From Straminergon stramineum (taxonomy: Eukaryota; Streptophyta; Bryopsida; Hypnales; Calliergonaceae): DNA of 64,000 nucleotides. Both the position numbers and the translations under genes were made by a program. The stretch is from NCBI GenBank assembly GCA_963920665.1, contig OY987273.1, forward strand, positions 3,784,501-3,848,500. The letters are read 5' to 3'. Of the stretch, positions 24,943 through 34,957 are shown piece after piece (within the stretch, counting starts at the first letter, position 1; every line of letters starts with the position of its first letter). Below the pieces are notes generated by a model. The model saw nothing but the letters and a program-made list of their open reading frames with translations, was not told the origin of the DNA and made no database searches.

Positions 24943-26146
24943 GTATGTTATGTGTCCTTGTCTATTCCTTATTGTTACTTTATATGGAACCATAAATCTC
25001 TCTAGGTGGAATTCGTATACAATCATTTTGCAGTTTTATATTTCGTCTACATTCATCAATTAATTATTTGTAGATGAATGTTCTCTTCAAGTCCTGTGGA
25101 GATCTCCAAATGGTCACAAGAGGAAAAGAATTTTATTTCCTATTTTTTTGGGCTCCGCAACTTATCTTGAAGTAATTTAAACAAATCGAGTTGAATCTGG
25201 ATTTCGTTTCCAATTTCTCTTTTAGTGACCAATCTTATAATAGCTTCTGGTTTAGATAATTTTTTTACTTTTATTTTGTGAGTATCATTCTATTTAATTC
25301 ATCCAGTTCTATGTAGATAATTTTTTGTATAGGCAGTCTTTTCATTTAGAAGGACATTAAGTTTTTCAGCCGACTATCTCTGTTGAAGTCATTTGGAGAT
25401 CTCCAGATGACTTCAACATGGAGGGACTTTCATTTCCTAATTTTTTTGTTCGACGATTTATCGTAAAATCATCTGGAGATCTCCAGATGACTTTAACATG
25501 GAGGGATTTTCATTTCCTAATTTTTTCTTCGATGATTTATCATAGAATCATCTGGAGATCTCCAGATGACTTTAACATGGAGGAACTTTCATTTCCTATT
25601 TTTTTTGTTCGACGATTTATCGTAGAATCATCTAGAGATCTCCAAGTGATTCTTATCTTCATTTCCCATTTTTTTCGTATGTATCCATCTGAATGCAGCT
25701 TTCAGAGGTAAGTTCTGTTATTGAAGTTTTTGAATACCATTTCTATTCAATTAATGTAGGGGCCTCTAGACAGTTTAATCCTGAATGCTTGGGCGATGAA
25801 ATAGATAGGATGTGAAATGCCCCAAAAACCTGCTGTCTCTATATTTTACGTCCTTTGTTTTCCATTGGCGAAACATTCCAGATTAAACTATCTAGAGATC
25901 TCCAGATGATTTCAGACTTCATTTCCTATTTTATTTGCTTGGCCCACAAAGTGACTACTTCGATTATTGCCTTCTTGGATATAAATCCCATCATTTCTCA
26001 CTACACTATCGGTTAGGCCTATATAGTCCATTTACAATGTGGGAATACGATCTTTGTATAAATAAGATTTTCATTTATAGATGGATTTGGAGACCGTCAT
26101 TTGTTTTATCCGGCCTTCAAGTAATTTTTACTGTTCTCAAATGCAG
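24943..26146 (+). other. Long intron bearing a palindrome array
   Basis: The donor CTG|GTATGT and acceptor ATGCAG|GAG join in phase 0. The 1.2 kb between are T-rich and show no convincing coding frame, although additional small exons cannot be excluded. Palindromes lie at 25093, 25390-25648 (array) and 25889. Confidence 0.6.
25390..25648. repeat. Palindrome array, about 80-bp period, intronic
   Basis: Four copies start at 25390, 25470, 25549 and 25629, of which 25470 and 25549 are exact. The spacer (ACTTTAACATGGAGGGA, TTCATTTCCTAATTTTTT, CGACGATTTATCGTAGAA) is repeated here and nowhere else in the window. Confidence 0.95.
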
Positions 26147-27902
26147 GAGTTCTTTCCAATTATGTTGACCATCTTTACAACTGTAAAAGGGAATGAAGCG
26201 GACGCAAAAATTCCATTGCTATTCCTTGATGAGGACGAAGACGTTAATAGATGGATCCGAATCGAATCGAAGTACGTCTAATATATGCTCCCTAGTACTG
26301 AAGGGAGCTTATCCAAGAAAGTGGACGCAAGGCGAAAGCCGTTGACAATCAACGACTTCAAGCCTCTTTACGGACTTTGCCCTGAGGATATTAGCTTTTT
26401 CGCGGGTCTTGTAGAAAACGAGAAAATTTATGTTAAGAGCACGAAGGCCAAGAAACATGGCGATGGCTCTTCACTCTCGTCTCTATATGATGCTAGTCAA
26501 AGAGAGGCTTGTCTGAGCAATGAAAAACAAAATGATGTGCCATTATCAGAAGTTCCCTCTTCCAAGCAAGAAGCCTGAGTATGTGCCATATACGGATGCG
26601 GATTGGGCGGAGTTCTCGTCAAAGAAGAAGATCACTCGTTTAGAAATTTGTCATTGGGTTGACAAAGCTATGGCGATTGAGGCTGGAAAGCAGTGGTTCG
26701 AAGGACGAAGGAGGAATCTCAACAAAAACCATGAGCCCTCGGATTGTCCAAAGGCTGTGCACGACATGTGGGAATTGTTCATCAATGCCAAGGCGGAAGT
26801 GGCTGTGGCGGAGGCTTTGGAAAAGGGCTTTGTAGAGTTCTATCTGTCTAAAATCATGGACGAGCATTTTTGGAACATCAACGGAGTCCTCGCTCAACCA
26901 GACATTGTTGCTTAGCGAGGAAAGGGAAAAAGACACCTATACATGTGGTTCATGTTTGAAGCCTCACCCAGCGAACCCCGGGCCAAGATTCTGGAAGACC
27001 GGAAGCTGCGAAGACTTTTTGATGCACTTGAATTCACGGACTCTGATCGGAACACTATTGAAGTTTGCTCTCCTGCGATTCTTATGACGGATGCTCTTGG
27101 ATTTCACGAAATATTGGCTCATTTGAGCAAAAGAAATTGTGAAACTGAAAACCGTCTTTGGGACTGGCATGTCATTCATTACATTACATAGACCGAGGAC
27201 GGATTTCCTAAGGGTGCTGTGGGAGACGAGTTCGATGTTTACTTAGTATTCTGTTTCGGATATAATGGAGCCAAAAGTGCACGAAAACAGTTCAAAACCT
27301 TTTTCCCCAACGATGCCCCCATCGACGCAGTGTACTATTCAAAGGACCTGCCAACGGATGTTGACATGTCTTGGAAACGTCCAAGTGTTCTATATCTGAG
27401 GTCAACTACAGCATTAGTAATATTTGCTGGTTTCCTTGAGGCCGACATGGTTTTGGTGAATGTGAATGGCGGACCGGAAATTACTCACCTAGGAGCGGTA
27501 CGATTTCTGGACATACATTACTTTGATGTGCGATAATTTGTATTTTTTCATTGGAAACTCACTTCTATTTGTTGTTTGGACGAGTGGGGCCGACTAAAGG
27601 TCCTTGAAATCTTTCATTCCAAGGATGCGGAGTCGACGGGGCAAATGATTGCCAAGCATATCGTAGAGCAGTTCAACGTTAATGATAGACATAAACCTCC
27701 AGCTCCGACTGGAATCTCAAAAACTTCGGATTCGGAACACCAGTCTGGAGCTCCGAGACGTGATCTTGCGGCTTTGAGTCGGCAAACTATATCTGAGATT
27801 GAGGAAATTTCAGCCGATACGTCTGAATCAAAACCAAACAGTGATGACTCCTATTCTGAGAGAAGTGAGGGGATTGTGGCACGCAAATGTATCTTACTTG
27901 AA
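26147..27902 (+). pseudogene. Exon 2 of multi-domain gene: unrecognised middle region
   Basis: The exon begins EFFPIMLTIFTTVKGNEADA after the acceptor and ends ...LLE at donor GTGAGT. Later blocks read KITRLEICHWVDKAM, HLYMWFMFEASPS, GDEFDVYLVFCFGYNGAKSA, VLYLRSTTALVIFAG and MVLVNVNGGPEITHLGAVRF. I cannot assign a family. In-frame stops at 26279 (TAA), 26514 (TGA), 26913 (TAG), 27189 (TAG) and 27534 (TAA) all fit Gln/Arg codons. The reading frame shifts once near 26455-26480, where coding character passes to the next frame. This is either a real indel or a missed tiny intron. The C-terminal part (KPNSDDSYSERSEG) is acidic and Ser-rich, typical of a linker. Confidence 0.6.
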
Positions 27903-28006
27903 GTGAGTATTGCTGGACCTTTAATCATCTGGAGATCTCCAGATGTTGGGTTGGTGCTTTTGTTTTGTATGTCTCAAGTCTGATGTACTGTGTACAATTA
28001 TCTCAG
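27903..28006 (+). other. 104-bp intron containing an exact palindrome
   Basis: Donor GAA|GTGAGT and acceptor ATCTCAG|GAT join two exons in phase 0. An exact palindrome occupies 27926-27945, in the middle of an otherwise minimal intron. Confidence 0.75.
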
Positions 28007-28896
28007 GATTTACCTCCCCCTCCACTGGCGTCGCCGAAGAAGTTGAAGAACCCAACTCCTATGAAAACAAAATCTATCAAACGATCAGAGTCTTCAAAGT
28101 TGTCAGAGGGACCAAGCAAGAAGAAGGGTAGGAGTTCGCAAGTGCTCAAGAATTCGCCTGTAGCGAAGAATCGAAAGAAGGCCACGAAACCGCCCAGAAT
28201 AAAGAAGATTGCAGGGCATCGCAGAAAGGGAAGTTCGAGTGGAGCGTTTAATCGGGCTGCCAATATTTCAAGGGATGCATCTGAGGACCTCAGTTGTTCG
28301 AGACTTGGTGGAGTTTCGGATGCAACCATGCTTGATGCTGAAATTGCTGATGATCAGATTATTGACACTAGCATTGGAAATGAGGATGATAGCGTTGCAG
28401 CTAATCTTCTACTTAATTGTTCCGTGGTGGTCCCGGTTGTACCAGTTGTTCAGTGCTCTTGTCTGGAGATTCCACAAGTTGTTCAACAATCTTTGAATCC
28501 ACAAGTCATAGACTCACCTTGTCTAGAGGAGGATAGAGTAGAGGTAGTAAAAGGCCCAAGTGCATCTGGAGATCCCCTGATGGTTCTGAATCCATTGATT
28601 ATAGAAGGAATGTCCGAGTCGCTTCGAAGTGATACTTTGACGGACTTGAACCCGTTTAGTCCACAATGTATCCTTGAATCTGAATTGGGGGCAAGTGAAT
28701 TGGTGAAGGGGGCGAACATGTTGCAGCCTCCTGCTATTGGGCCCAATTGCAATGTTAAGAAGGGGTCGGATATGGCTGTGTTGGGGGTAGGGGCCGAGTT
28801 GGAAGTGGACGAGGGAACCCATATTGTGAAGGAGGGGCGGGGGGGGAGTTCCAAGAGGAGAAGGATAGTGATGTGGGCGTCGTCAAAGGTGCTTGA
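28007..28896 (+). pseudogene. Exon 3 of multi-domain gene: basic linker
   Basis: An open frame of about 297 codons. It starts Lys/Arg/Ser/Pro-rich (SPKKLKNPTPMKTKSIKR, KKATKPPRIKKIAGHRRKG), suggesting a disordered, nuclear-localising linker, then becomes acidic and hydrophobic without a recognisable fold. It has no internal stop. Its end is at one of two phase-0 donors (AAG|GTGCTT near 28888 or GAG|GTGACA near 28897). A degenerate palindrome copy lies inside the coding sequence at 28563-28582 (SGDPLM), the only exonic one I found. Confidence 0.55.
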
Positions 28897-29003
28897 GGTG
28901 ACATTCTCTTTTTGTTACATGTGGTGTACATTACCTCTCTAACTTGGTCTTTTTCCTTTGCTTCTAACTTGATCTTTGTCCTTAGTGTCTAGGTGGACTC
29001 TAG

Positions 29004-29648
29004 GCTGTGGAGACGATGACAACTGTGCCCGATCAAGTATTAAGATGGGAATATAATGTCGTCCTAGATTTGAATGGACTTCTCATTCACCGGATTTTCC
29101 ATAGAACTAATCCAAGAGTGAAGTGGAGACCGGGTCTAATGGAGTTCCTTGAATGGCTATTTCCTAGGGCATGGATCATCTTCTAGAGTAGTGCTTTGGA
29201 GAAGAACATGTTGCCGTTGTTACAAGCAGTTTTGTCACACACTACTATTGGTTACAAAGAGGTTTTGTATCTTACGCAAATGGATTGCACTCAATCGTCT
29301 TATAAGAATCCAACTCAACCAAATAAGAATTATTTTTTGAAGGATTTGACAACCCTGATTCGCATGGAGGAAGTAGATTCTGTAGACAATGTCCTCCTAA
29401 TTGACGACAGTCCAGTGAAGAATTTGTTGAATAATTCTCTCAATGCCATTCACCCACAGACCTAGTCTGGTGATGAGTTTGACAACTTCTTGAATGCTTG
29501 CTTACGGCCTTGGCTCGACTGTCTTCTAACGTCCAATGAAGTAGTGCCGGTTTATGTTCGAGCTAATCCGCTTTTCGGTAGTCAAATGTTTGAGGATCCA
29601 CTGGGCAGTCTTGGAAATTGCGTTTTGAAGGGATGTTTGGAGGCCTAG
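29004..29648 (+). pseudogene. Exon 4: FCP1/NIF-type HAD phosphatase-like domain
   Basis: After acceptor CTCTAG|GCT the frame gives NVVLDLNGLLIHR (HAD motif I, 29058-29096), SSALEKNM (motif II region), YFLKDLTTLI and VDNVLLIDDSPVKNLLNN (Lys and Asp-Asp motifs), then FDNFLNACLRPWL. That order is the NLI-interacting-factor/FCP1 fold, which in active members removes phosphate from phosphoproteins such as the RNA polymerase II tail. The second Asp of DxDGT is Asn (29073-29075), so catalysis is doubtful. DLNG variants occur in plant homologues to my knowledge. In-frame TAG at 29184 aligns with Trp of the neighbouring copy at 30.3 kb (VGIWS), so it is G-to-A. TAG at 29463 could replace Trp or Gln. 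The frame ends at TAG 29646. Confidence 0.75.
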
Positions 29649-29668
29649 TACTTGTGTTTGGAAGATAT

Positions 29669-29688
29669 CATCTGGAGATCTCCAGATG
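29669..29688. repeat. Exact palindrome just 3' of the phosphatase-like exon
   Basis: An exact copy 20 bp after the terminal TAG, in the presumed 3' UTR. The symmetry extends to 24 bp with flanking AT and AT. A degenerate copy follows at about 30229. Confidence 0.95.
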
Positions 29689-30318
29689 ATAAATTCCATG
29701 GCATTATTACAAGTTACTCTACTTCTATAGATGTACATAGGAATGGAAATAGTGACTCTGATATTCTTGAACATATTGTAAATATTGGGAATGCTCTTTC
29801 TTTTACCTTTAGCGCCATAACGATTGTACATTCTTGAATGACAGGTAGTGTAATCTTATTGTATGTAAAATTGTAGGTGCATTTGTCAATTACTTTTTGG
29901 TAGTTGGCGTTGCAAGTGAACATATGTAGTTTTCATTCTGCAGTTTTTATGTGGATATCTAATGAAAAATATTTGTTCATGTCGACACTTTTCTTAGTCT
30001 GTATTTTGAAGAATCTATTGCAATTGAAAGAATTTACGTATTGTATTGAATCATTAGGTTAGTAATGCATAAGGATAGCACTTATGGTACAAGACCCGTA
30101 TAGGGTTTTGGTAACTTGTAGATGTCATTGAAATTCTAAAGTCTGCTTTGTGTTCTTCGTGCTCGTTTTGTGGTAAATGCGGATAAGGGGACCATTTCTG
30201 TATGAGCCTTGTTTGGTGTGCCGTGGGATATCTAGAGATCTCCTGTTGTTTTTAGTTTGTTTGTTATACGTTTGGAAATTGTCTACAATTGATTATGTGT
30301 TGAGGTGGGTCTTTGCAG

Positions 30319-30741
30319 AGGGTGGTGGTCATCGTACTGACGGGTCCTCTATCCATTGAGGGTGCTGTCTCTGTTGCTGAATAGAATGCGTACTTGGAGA
30401 GCTTCAGATATCTGGTTCGATTGTTGTTGGGATGCACTGCCGTTGGTATCTGGTCAAGGATGAATACTTCAAAATTGAAAGACCTCCTTCAATTTATTCT
30501 TCCATGCAATATAGTCTCTAGGCTATTTGTTGTTCAAGGATGTGATTTACTAGACAAGTCAGATCCGCATCCTAATAGGATGGACTTCTTTAGGGAACTC
30601 TTTAGTAGGGATGCAATGCGCAATTTGCTTAGGAATCACACTATTATGTTCATTGACATCAATCCCCTAAACATACGACAAAGGTCTATAATACTCCCAC
30701 ATGTTCGTATTAGGGATACCTGCATTCCAAATATCAAATAG
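30319..30741 (+). pseudogene. Second NIF-like exon, degenerate
   Basis: After an acceptor-like CTTTGCAG the frame reads RVVVIVLTGPLSIEGA, EYLESF-type (ESFRYLVRLLLGC), AVGIWSRMNTSKLKDLLQF, LFVVQGCDLLD, DFFRELFSRDAM and IMFIDINPLNI. Each block aligns in order with the phosphatase-like exon at 29.0-29.6 kb (motif I, WSS, QxDC, FL+DL, IDDSP). Motif I has lost both Asp (LTG) and the DDSP block is DINP, so it is not a working phosphatase. One TAG at 30382 fits Gln. It is a tandem duplicate of the upstream gene's last exon or the remnant of a duplicated gene; further exons were not found. Confidence 0.6.
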
Positions 30742-30883
30742 ACTAGCTTCAGAACTCTAAGCAATGGAAGGCACAGGCCTATTCGTTTGTGTCTCGAAGT
30801 GAATAAATATGGGTGAATCCTCTTTACTTTAGTAGATAAATGTCTTTGTGTGTGAACTTGTGAAAGAAAGTGGAGGGGGTGGC

Positions 30884-30993
30884 TATCCGAAGATCTCCAG
30901 ATCTCCCATTCCCAAGTTCTGTTTTGGAATTCTCTTTGTGTGTGAACTTGTGAAAGAATGTTGAGGGGATAGCTATCTGAAGATCTCCAGATC
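30884..30993. repeat. Palindrome array, about 90-bp period
   Basis: Two degenerate copies (AAGATCTCCAGATCTC core) at 30884 and 30974 lie in a duplicated unit that includes TGTGTGTGAACTTGTGAAAG. Single relics follow at about 31144 and 31303, leading up to the hAT fragment at 31.34 kb. Confidence 0.75.
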
Positions 30994-31314
30994 TCTCATT
31001 CCCAAATTTAGTTCTGGAACTCCGATGTTTGATGGAGGAACTGAATGCCTCTACATCATCATGTAGATGTTTTAGAATATGAATGCTCATTGCTTACATA
31101 CAATCTACAGATTTTAAGAGCTAATTTTTGTTATTCTTTTATGTGAAGATATCTCCAGATGGATTGGTCAATCTTCATGCTTGCATTGCTAAAATATGTT
31201 ATCTCATAAAGCTCTTAGTATATTTATAGGCTCTATCAAATAGAGTCCTTCCTACTTCAAACATCATTGTGTTCTCAAATGCATCATAATGTATGTAGCT
31301 TTCATCTAGAGATT

Positions 31315-31400
31315 TCTGGACAAAAAGTCCGGAATTCCCCCCAAAGTCCAAAAGTAGTTAAATGTGGCATACATTGTCCACTTGATGTTTTAGCATTATG
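31315..31400 (+). pseudogene. hAT 5'-end fragment
   Basis: The segment CCAAAGTCC(A/G)AAGTAGTTAAATGTG matches, in opposite orientation, the start of the hAT remnant at 1250-1295. It includes the GTAGTTAAATGT start of the BED-like finger and a preceding GTCC(A/G)GAA...TTC block. I see no continuing transposase frame downstream. Confidence 0.5.
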
Positions 31401-33300
31401 ATTTATCCTCAAGGACACACGACCTATCTATTCTAGCATTGGGCTTGAATCTTCTTGTATTAAACATAGCAAGTCCCTTCCATTTGAGATATTGCTAGCA
31501 ACTCTTGCTATGTTCTAGCCATCTATGTTGTTAAGGGCCGATCTTGGTGGGATCATCCCATTTACCCATTACCAAGGCCAAAAAGACTTTGAATTGATGA
31601 TGTCAATTTTGGACATAGACTTATTCCTTTGTCCCAAACACCAACTTTGCCTTCATATCCCAAGTGGCTCAACATGCAACACTTTTGATTTGCAAACACC
31701 AAGTCATATGCCTTGCATTGCACTTTACTACTTGATGGAACACCATACCAACCAAAATAGTCCTTAATCATTGTGAAAAGCTTCCTTCAGGTTCAAGTCT
31801 CAATCAAGCGATCATGAGATCATGTCACATGTATGAAATATAGTGCATGTGCAAAGCCTTGGAAACCAAAGCCCCTATGTCCATTGAACTATGCATAACC
31901 AAGCAAGGGACACAAGAATTGCAACTCCTAGCCCTTGAAAATCTTAATGTTTAGTTTATCAAGAGTGCTTGTAAATGTCTTCTTCCTTGCTCTTATACTT
32001 TTGAGGTGCTGAGTGCTCTAGGATTTGAAAGTTGTCGTTAAACGCATTTGCTAGCGGACGGACAAATTCAATAGATAGGCGTGGCGGATGGTCGAGACAG
32101 TCGGGCTATTGGTTTTAAAAAAAGTTTTGTAGTTCAAAGGTCATGGTGGCCAGGGTGTAAGGATTATTTGATTAACATTTAGCAAAGGATTATAGAACAA
32201 GTACAAGGTAACAAAGTGATACAATAAAATACTTATTTGAAGAAACAATAAACTAGAAATTGGATATAGCCTGTACTGTTGAATACAATATAGTCAAGTG
32301 AGATTATAATAATGAAGCAAACATATATGTATATATCAATAGAAAAAAATCAAATGAAAACATATTTTCCTTGCATACATGTATATGCATTACAAATATG
32401 TCTCCACATATATGGTGGACGACATCCTATTCGTGAAAACTTCTGAAGCACACAATGCATAAATATATTTTCAATGCCAGAAATATAAGTCTAGAATATG
32501 AAATTCAACATTTCCCTCTTAGCTTTGGTGACCATTATTTTCTTCTATATCACGAGATGTCCCCTCCTTCACCATGAATCTTCTACTTGTTCGATGAGGT
32601 ATTGAATGAGGACTACCTCCACCACTTGTCCCTCCAAGGCTAGCTTCTACCTACATGTCAACCCTTTCAAATTGCCGTTTTGTTTCCGGAGAGTGGTCAT
32701 CCTCCTCTTCAATCTTCCGTTTACTCTTCTTCTTTGGAGTGATGTCCATTTTGTGGGCCTTGTGGGAGACCTAAATCTAGCCTTAAAAGCTTTTAGAAAG
32801 ATTTGATGACATAGTGGGTTCATCTAGCTAAATTTTTTGGTTTTTACTATTAGAAATAGAAGGAATAGGAGATAAATCCGAAACCGGATAAATGGAAAAC
32901 TTTAACTACATAATGGAGTTAATGGTCACTTCTAAAATCTGGAATTGGAACTTCAATATCCAGAAATGGAATTGGATTTTGTCAATATTTACATAGACAA
33001 TACACAACCAGAACCGGAAACCGGAAGTTAACGGTCACTTCCGGACAGTACATGGTGATGTGACATTCCGGAGGATTTCACGGCAGGCTGCCAACAATCA
33101 GTTTAATGGTCTAGTGTCCGGAAGCGTTAAGCCCAACGGTAGGAAACGGGAAGAAGAACTTGGGTGATAGAATTCTCTATCGGGATATTTAAGTCTTTTT
33201 AAATCTTCTTCCAATTTCCCTGACAAGTCGTAAGTTTGGAAGCCTTGGGTTTAGTGATTTGTCTTGCTCAAAGTTTGTTTCTGGTTTTTACTGTCATTCT
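31400..33300. other. Mostly non-coding; one basic coding-like patch
   Basis: No clear gene. On the minus strand about 32750-32505 reads MDITPKKKSKRKIEEEDDHS, FERVDM, stop (TAG, Gln-compatible), VEASLGGTSGGGSPHSIP, a basic low-complexity tail that may be a protein C-terminus. From 32870 to 33180 CCGGAAACCGGA-type words resemble the 5' leader of the 3.5-kb elements found further right. Confidence 0.35.
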
Positions 33301-33326
33301 GAGTAGGGTCGTCAAGCAATCTAACT

Positions 33327-34907
33327 TTGAGAAAGGCAATAGTTTTCAAAGGAAGCACCGAGAGTAAGGTAACCATATTGGGAAGTGAGGGAGAAGAAGA
33401 GCTCGTTGTTCCTAGGGTTGCATTGAAGCACATCAGTCTGGTTACTCCGGAAGATTTAGAGGAGAGGGTGGAGCTACTAGAGGACTTGAGCAAGATGGGC
33501 TGCGCCAAATTAATAGATCGACCTTGGAGCTTTAGAGACAAAGGGATGGTGCATGAAGTACTGCAATTGTTATCAAACGAGTGGAAGAAGACCTTATACA
33601 CGCTTCCGGACAAGTGGATGGCATCGATTTGGAGGGAGGTGTACAGGCTTCCCAAAAATGGAGAAGGGTTAGCTTTTCGGGTGGGCAAGTTCGCCATGGA
33701 TAATTTTCTCAACGCTCCTCACCCTAAAGATGGTTACACGGTGAGTGAGTGTAGGAACGCAAGAGAGAGAAGGATGCCGGAGTTCCTGGTTCCTATCTTC
33801 AGTCCAGATAGAACTACGATGACGATCTCTTTAGCCAATACAATTTTTGGTGCTCTATCAAGAGATCGGAAGGTGGACTACGGATTAGTGCTAAAGGATC
33901 ATGTAGCAAAGTTGTGTAAGGCGGTGGGCAAAACTAAGCCTTCCAATCTCTCTCCCTTCCTTTTCCACTTGTACCATGCCCATGACTACTTGAAAACTCT
34001 TGAGAGGTTAGAATATAAAGTTCAGGAGGTGAAACTCATTCATGGAATGAGGTCAAATTTAGAAAGTGAGTAGGAGGAGAGTGGGAAGAGAGGTGAGCCT
34101 TCTAAATTTGCAATAAAGAAAGAACTAGAAGACAAAGGAAAAGGAAAAGCCCAGATAAAGAGGGTAGAAGAATAAGACCCAGTCTGGAAGAATGATTCTC
34201 TAGGAGAGATCATTTGTAATCTCACACAAATCAAGGAGGGACATAAGTTGTTGGGGAATGTACCTGTAACTAAGTGTGTAGATCAAGTCTGGAATTTGAT
34301 TCGGGATGTGGAGAAGAATGCCGAGAAAGAGAGGATTCACGAATTAACGGATGAGTTGTTAGACCTCAAGGGGAAGTTGAGAGGAGAATAGGAAGAGAGT
34401 GAGAGAGAGTGGAAGGTCTCACTCTAGGTCCAAGAGACCCTTGACCGGATCAGGGAATTCATCACCCTTTCGATAGAGATCTTAAATAAAGCCAGACTCT
34501 TTAATGAGAGAGTATTGGAGGGTGATATCAAACTAGGAAGTAAGGTAATTAGTGTCCTAATTTCCTTCAACAAGGGCATAGAGGAATTGTTGGTAGAGAT
34601 GAGAGAAGCTATGGGGAAAATCGCTAAGCCTCCCCAACCAAAATCAAAACTAGAATCAACCACCGCTAAGGAGGCCACTCCATCTAAGCCACCGCATCTA
34701 GAAGTGAAGCAGTCGTCTCCAATGACCAAGGAGAGATTTGGGAAGTCATTAGAAGACATGGTGATCATCACCCCAGCCAAAGATACTACTGCACCAGAAA
34801 CCGGAATTGGGCATGCGTCTACACCCGGATCAGTAACGTAGGGGAAGGCAAAAACAATAGAGGCAAACCAAAGATCTCCAACGAGCAAGGTTTCAATATG
34901 GTTTTGA
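33327..34907 (+). mobile_element. Divergent member of the TGTYG...CRACA element family (coding part)
   Basis: One frame of about 526 codons resembles the proteins at 40.7 and 48.1 kb in order: ISLVTPEDLEERVELLEDL, GCAKLIDRPWS, SIWREVYRLPKNGEG, FAMDNFLNAPHPKDGYTVSE, PEFLVPIF, ANTIFGAL, SPFLFHLYHAHDYL, then a Glu/Lys-rich coiled-coil half. Five internal stops (34071, 34173, 34389, 34425, 34839) are all TAG or TAA and so Gln-compatible. No frameshift was found. No ATG is present at the expected start (TTG at 33327), so the start codon may be lost. Function is unknown; a gag-like structural role is one guess. Element ends were not identified. Confidence 0.6.
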
Positions 34908-34957
34908 TGTTTGGGATTTTTTTGCAGCCTCTCTTGCGTCTTCCTCAATAGCTTTTT

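Noticed and set aside
23177..25648. CRISPR-like array (regular repeat with spacers)
   Set aside because: Spacers within an array are near-identical rather than unique, the repeat is a perfect palindrome, no cas genes are present and the genome is eukaryotic. These are tandem duplications.
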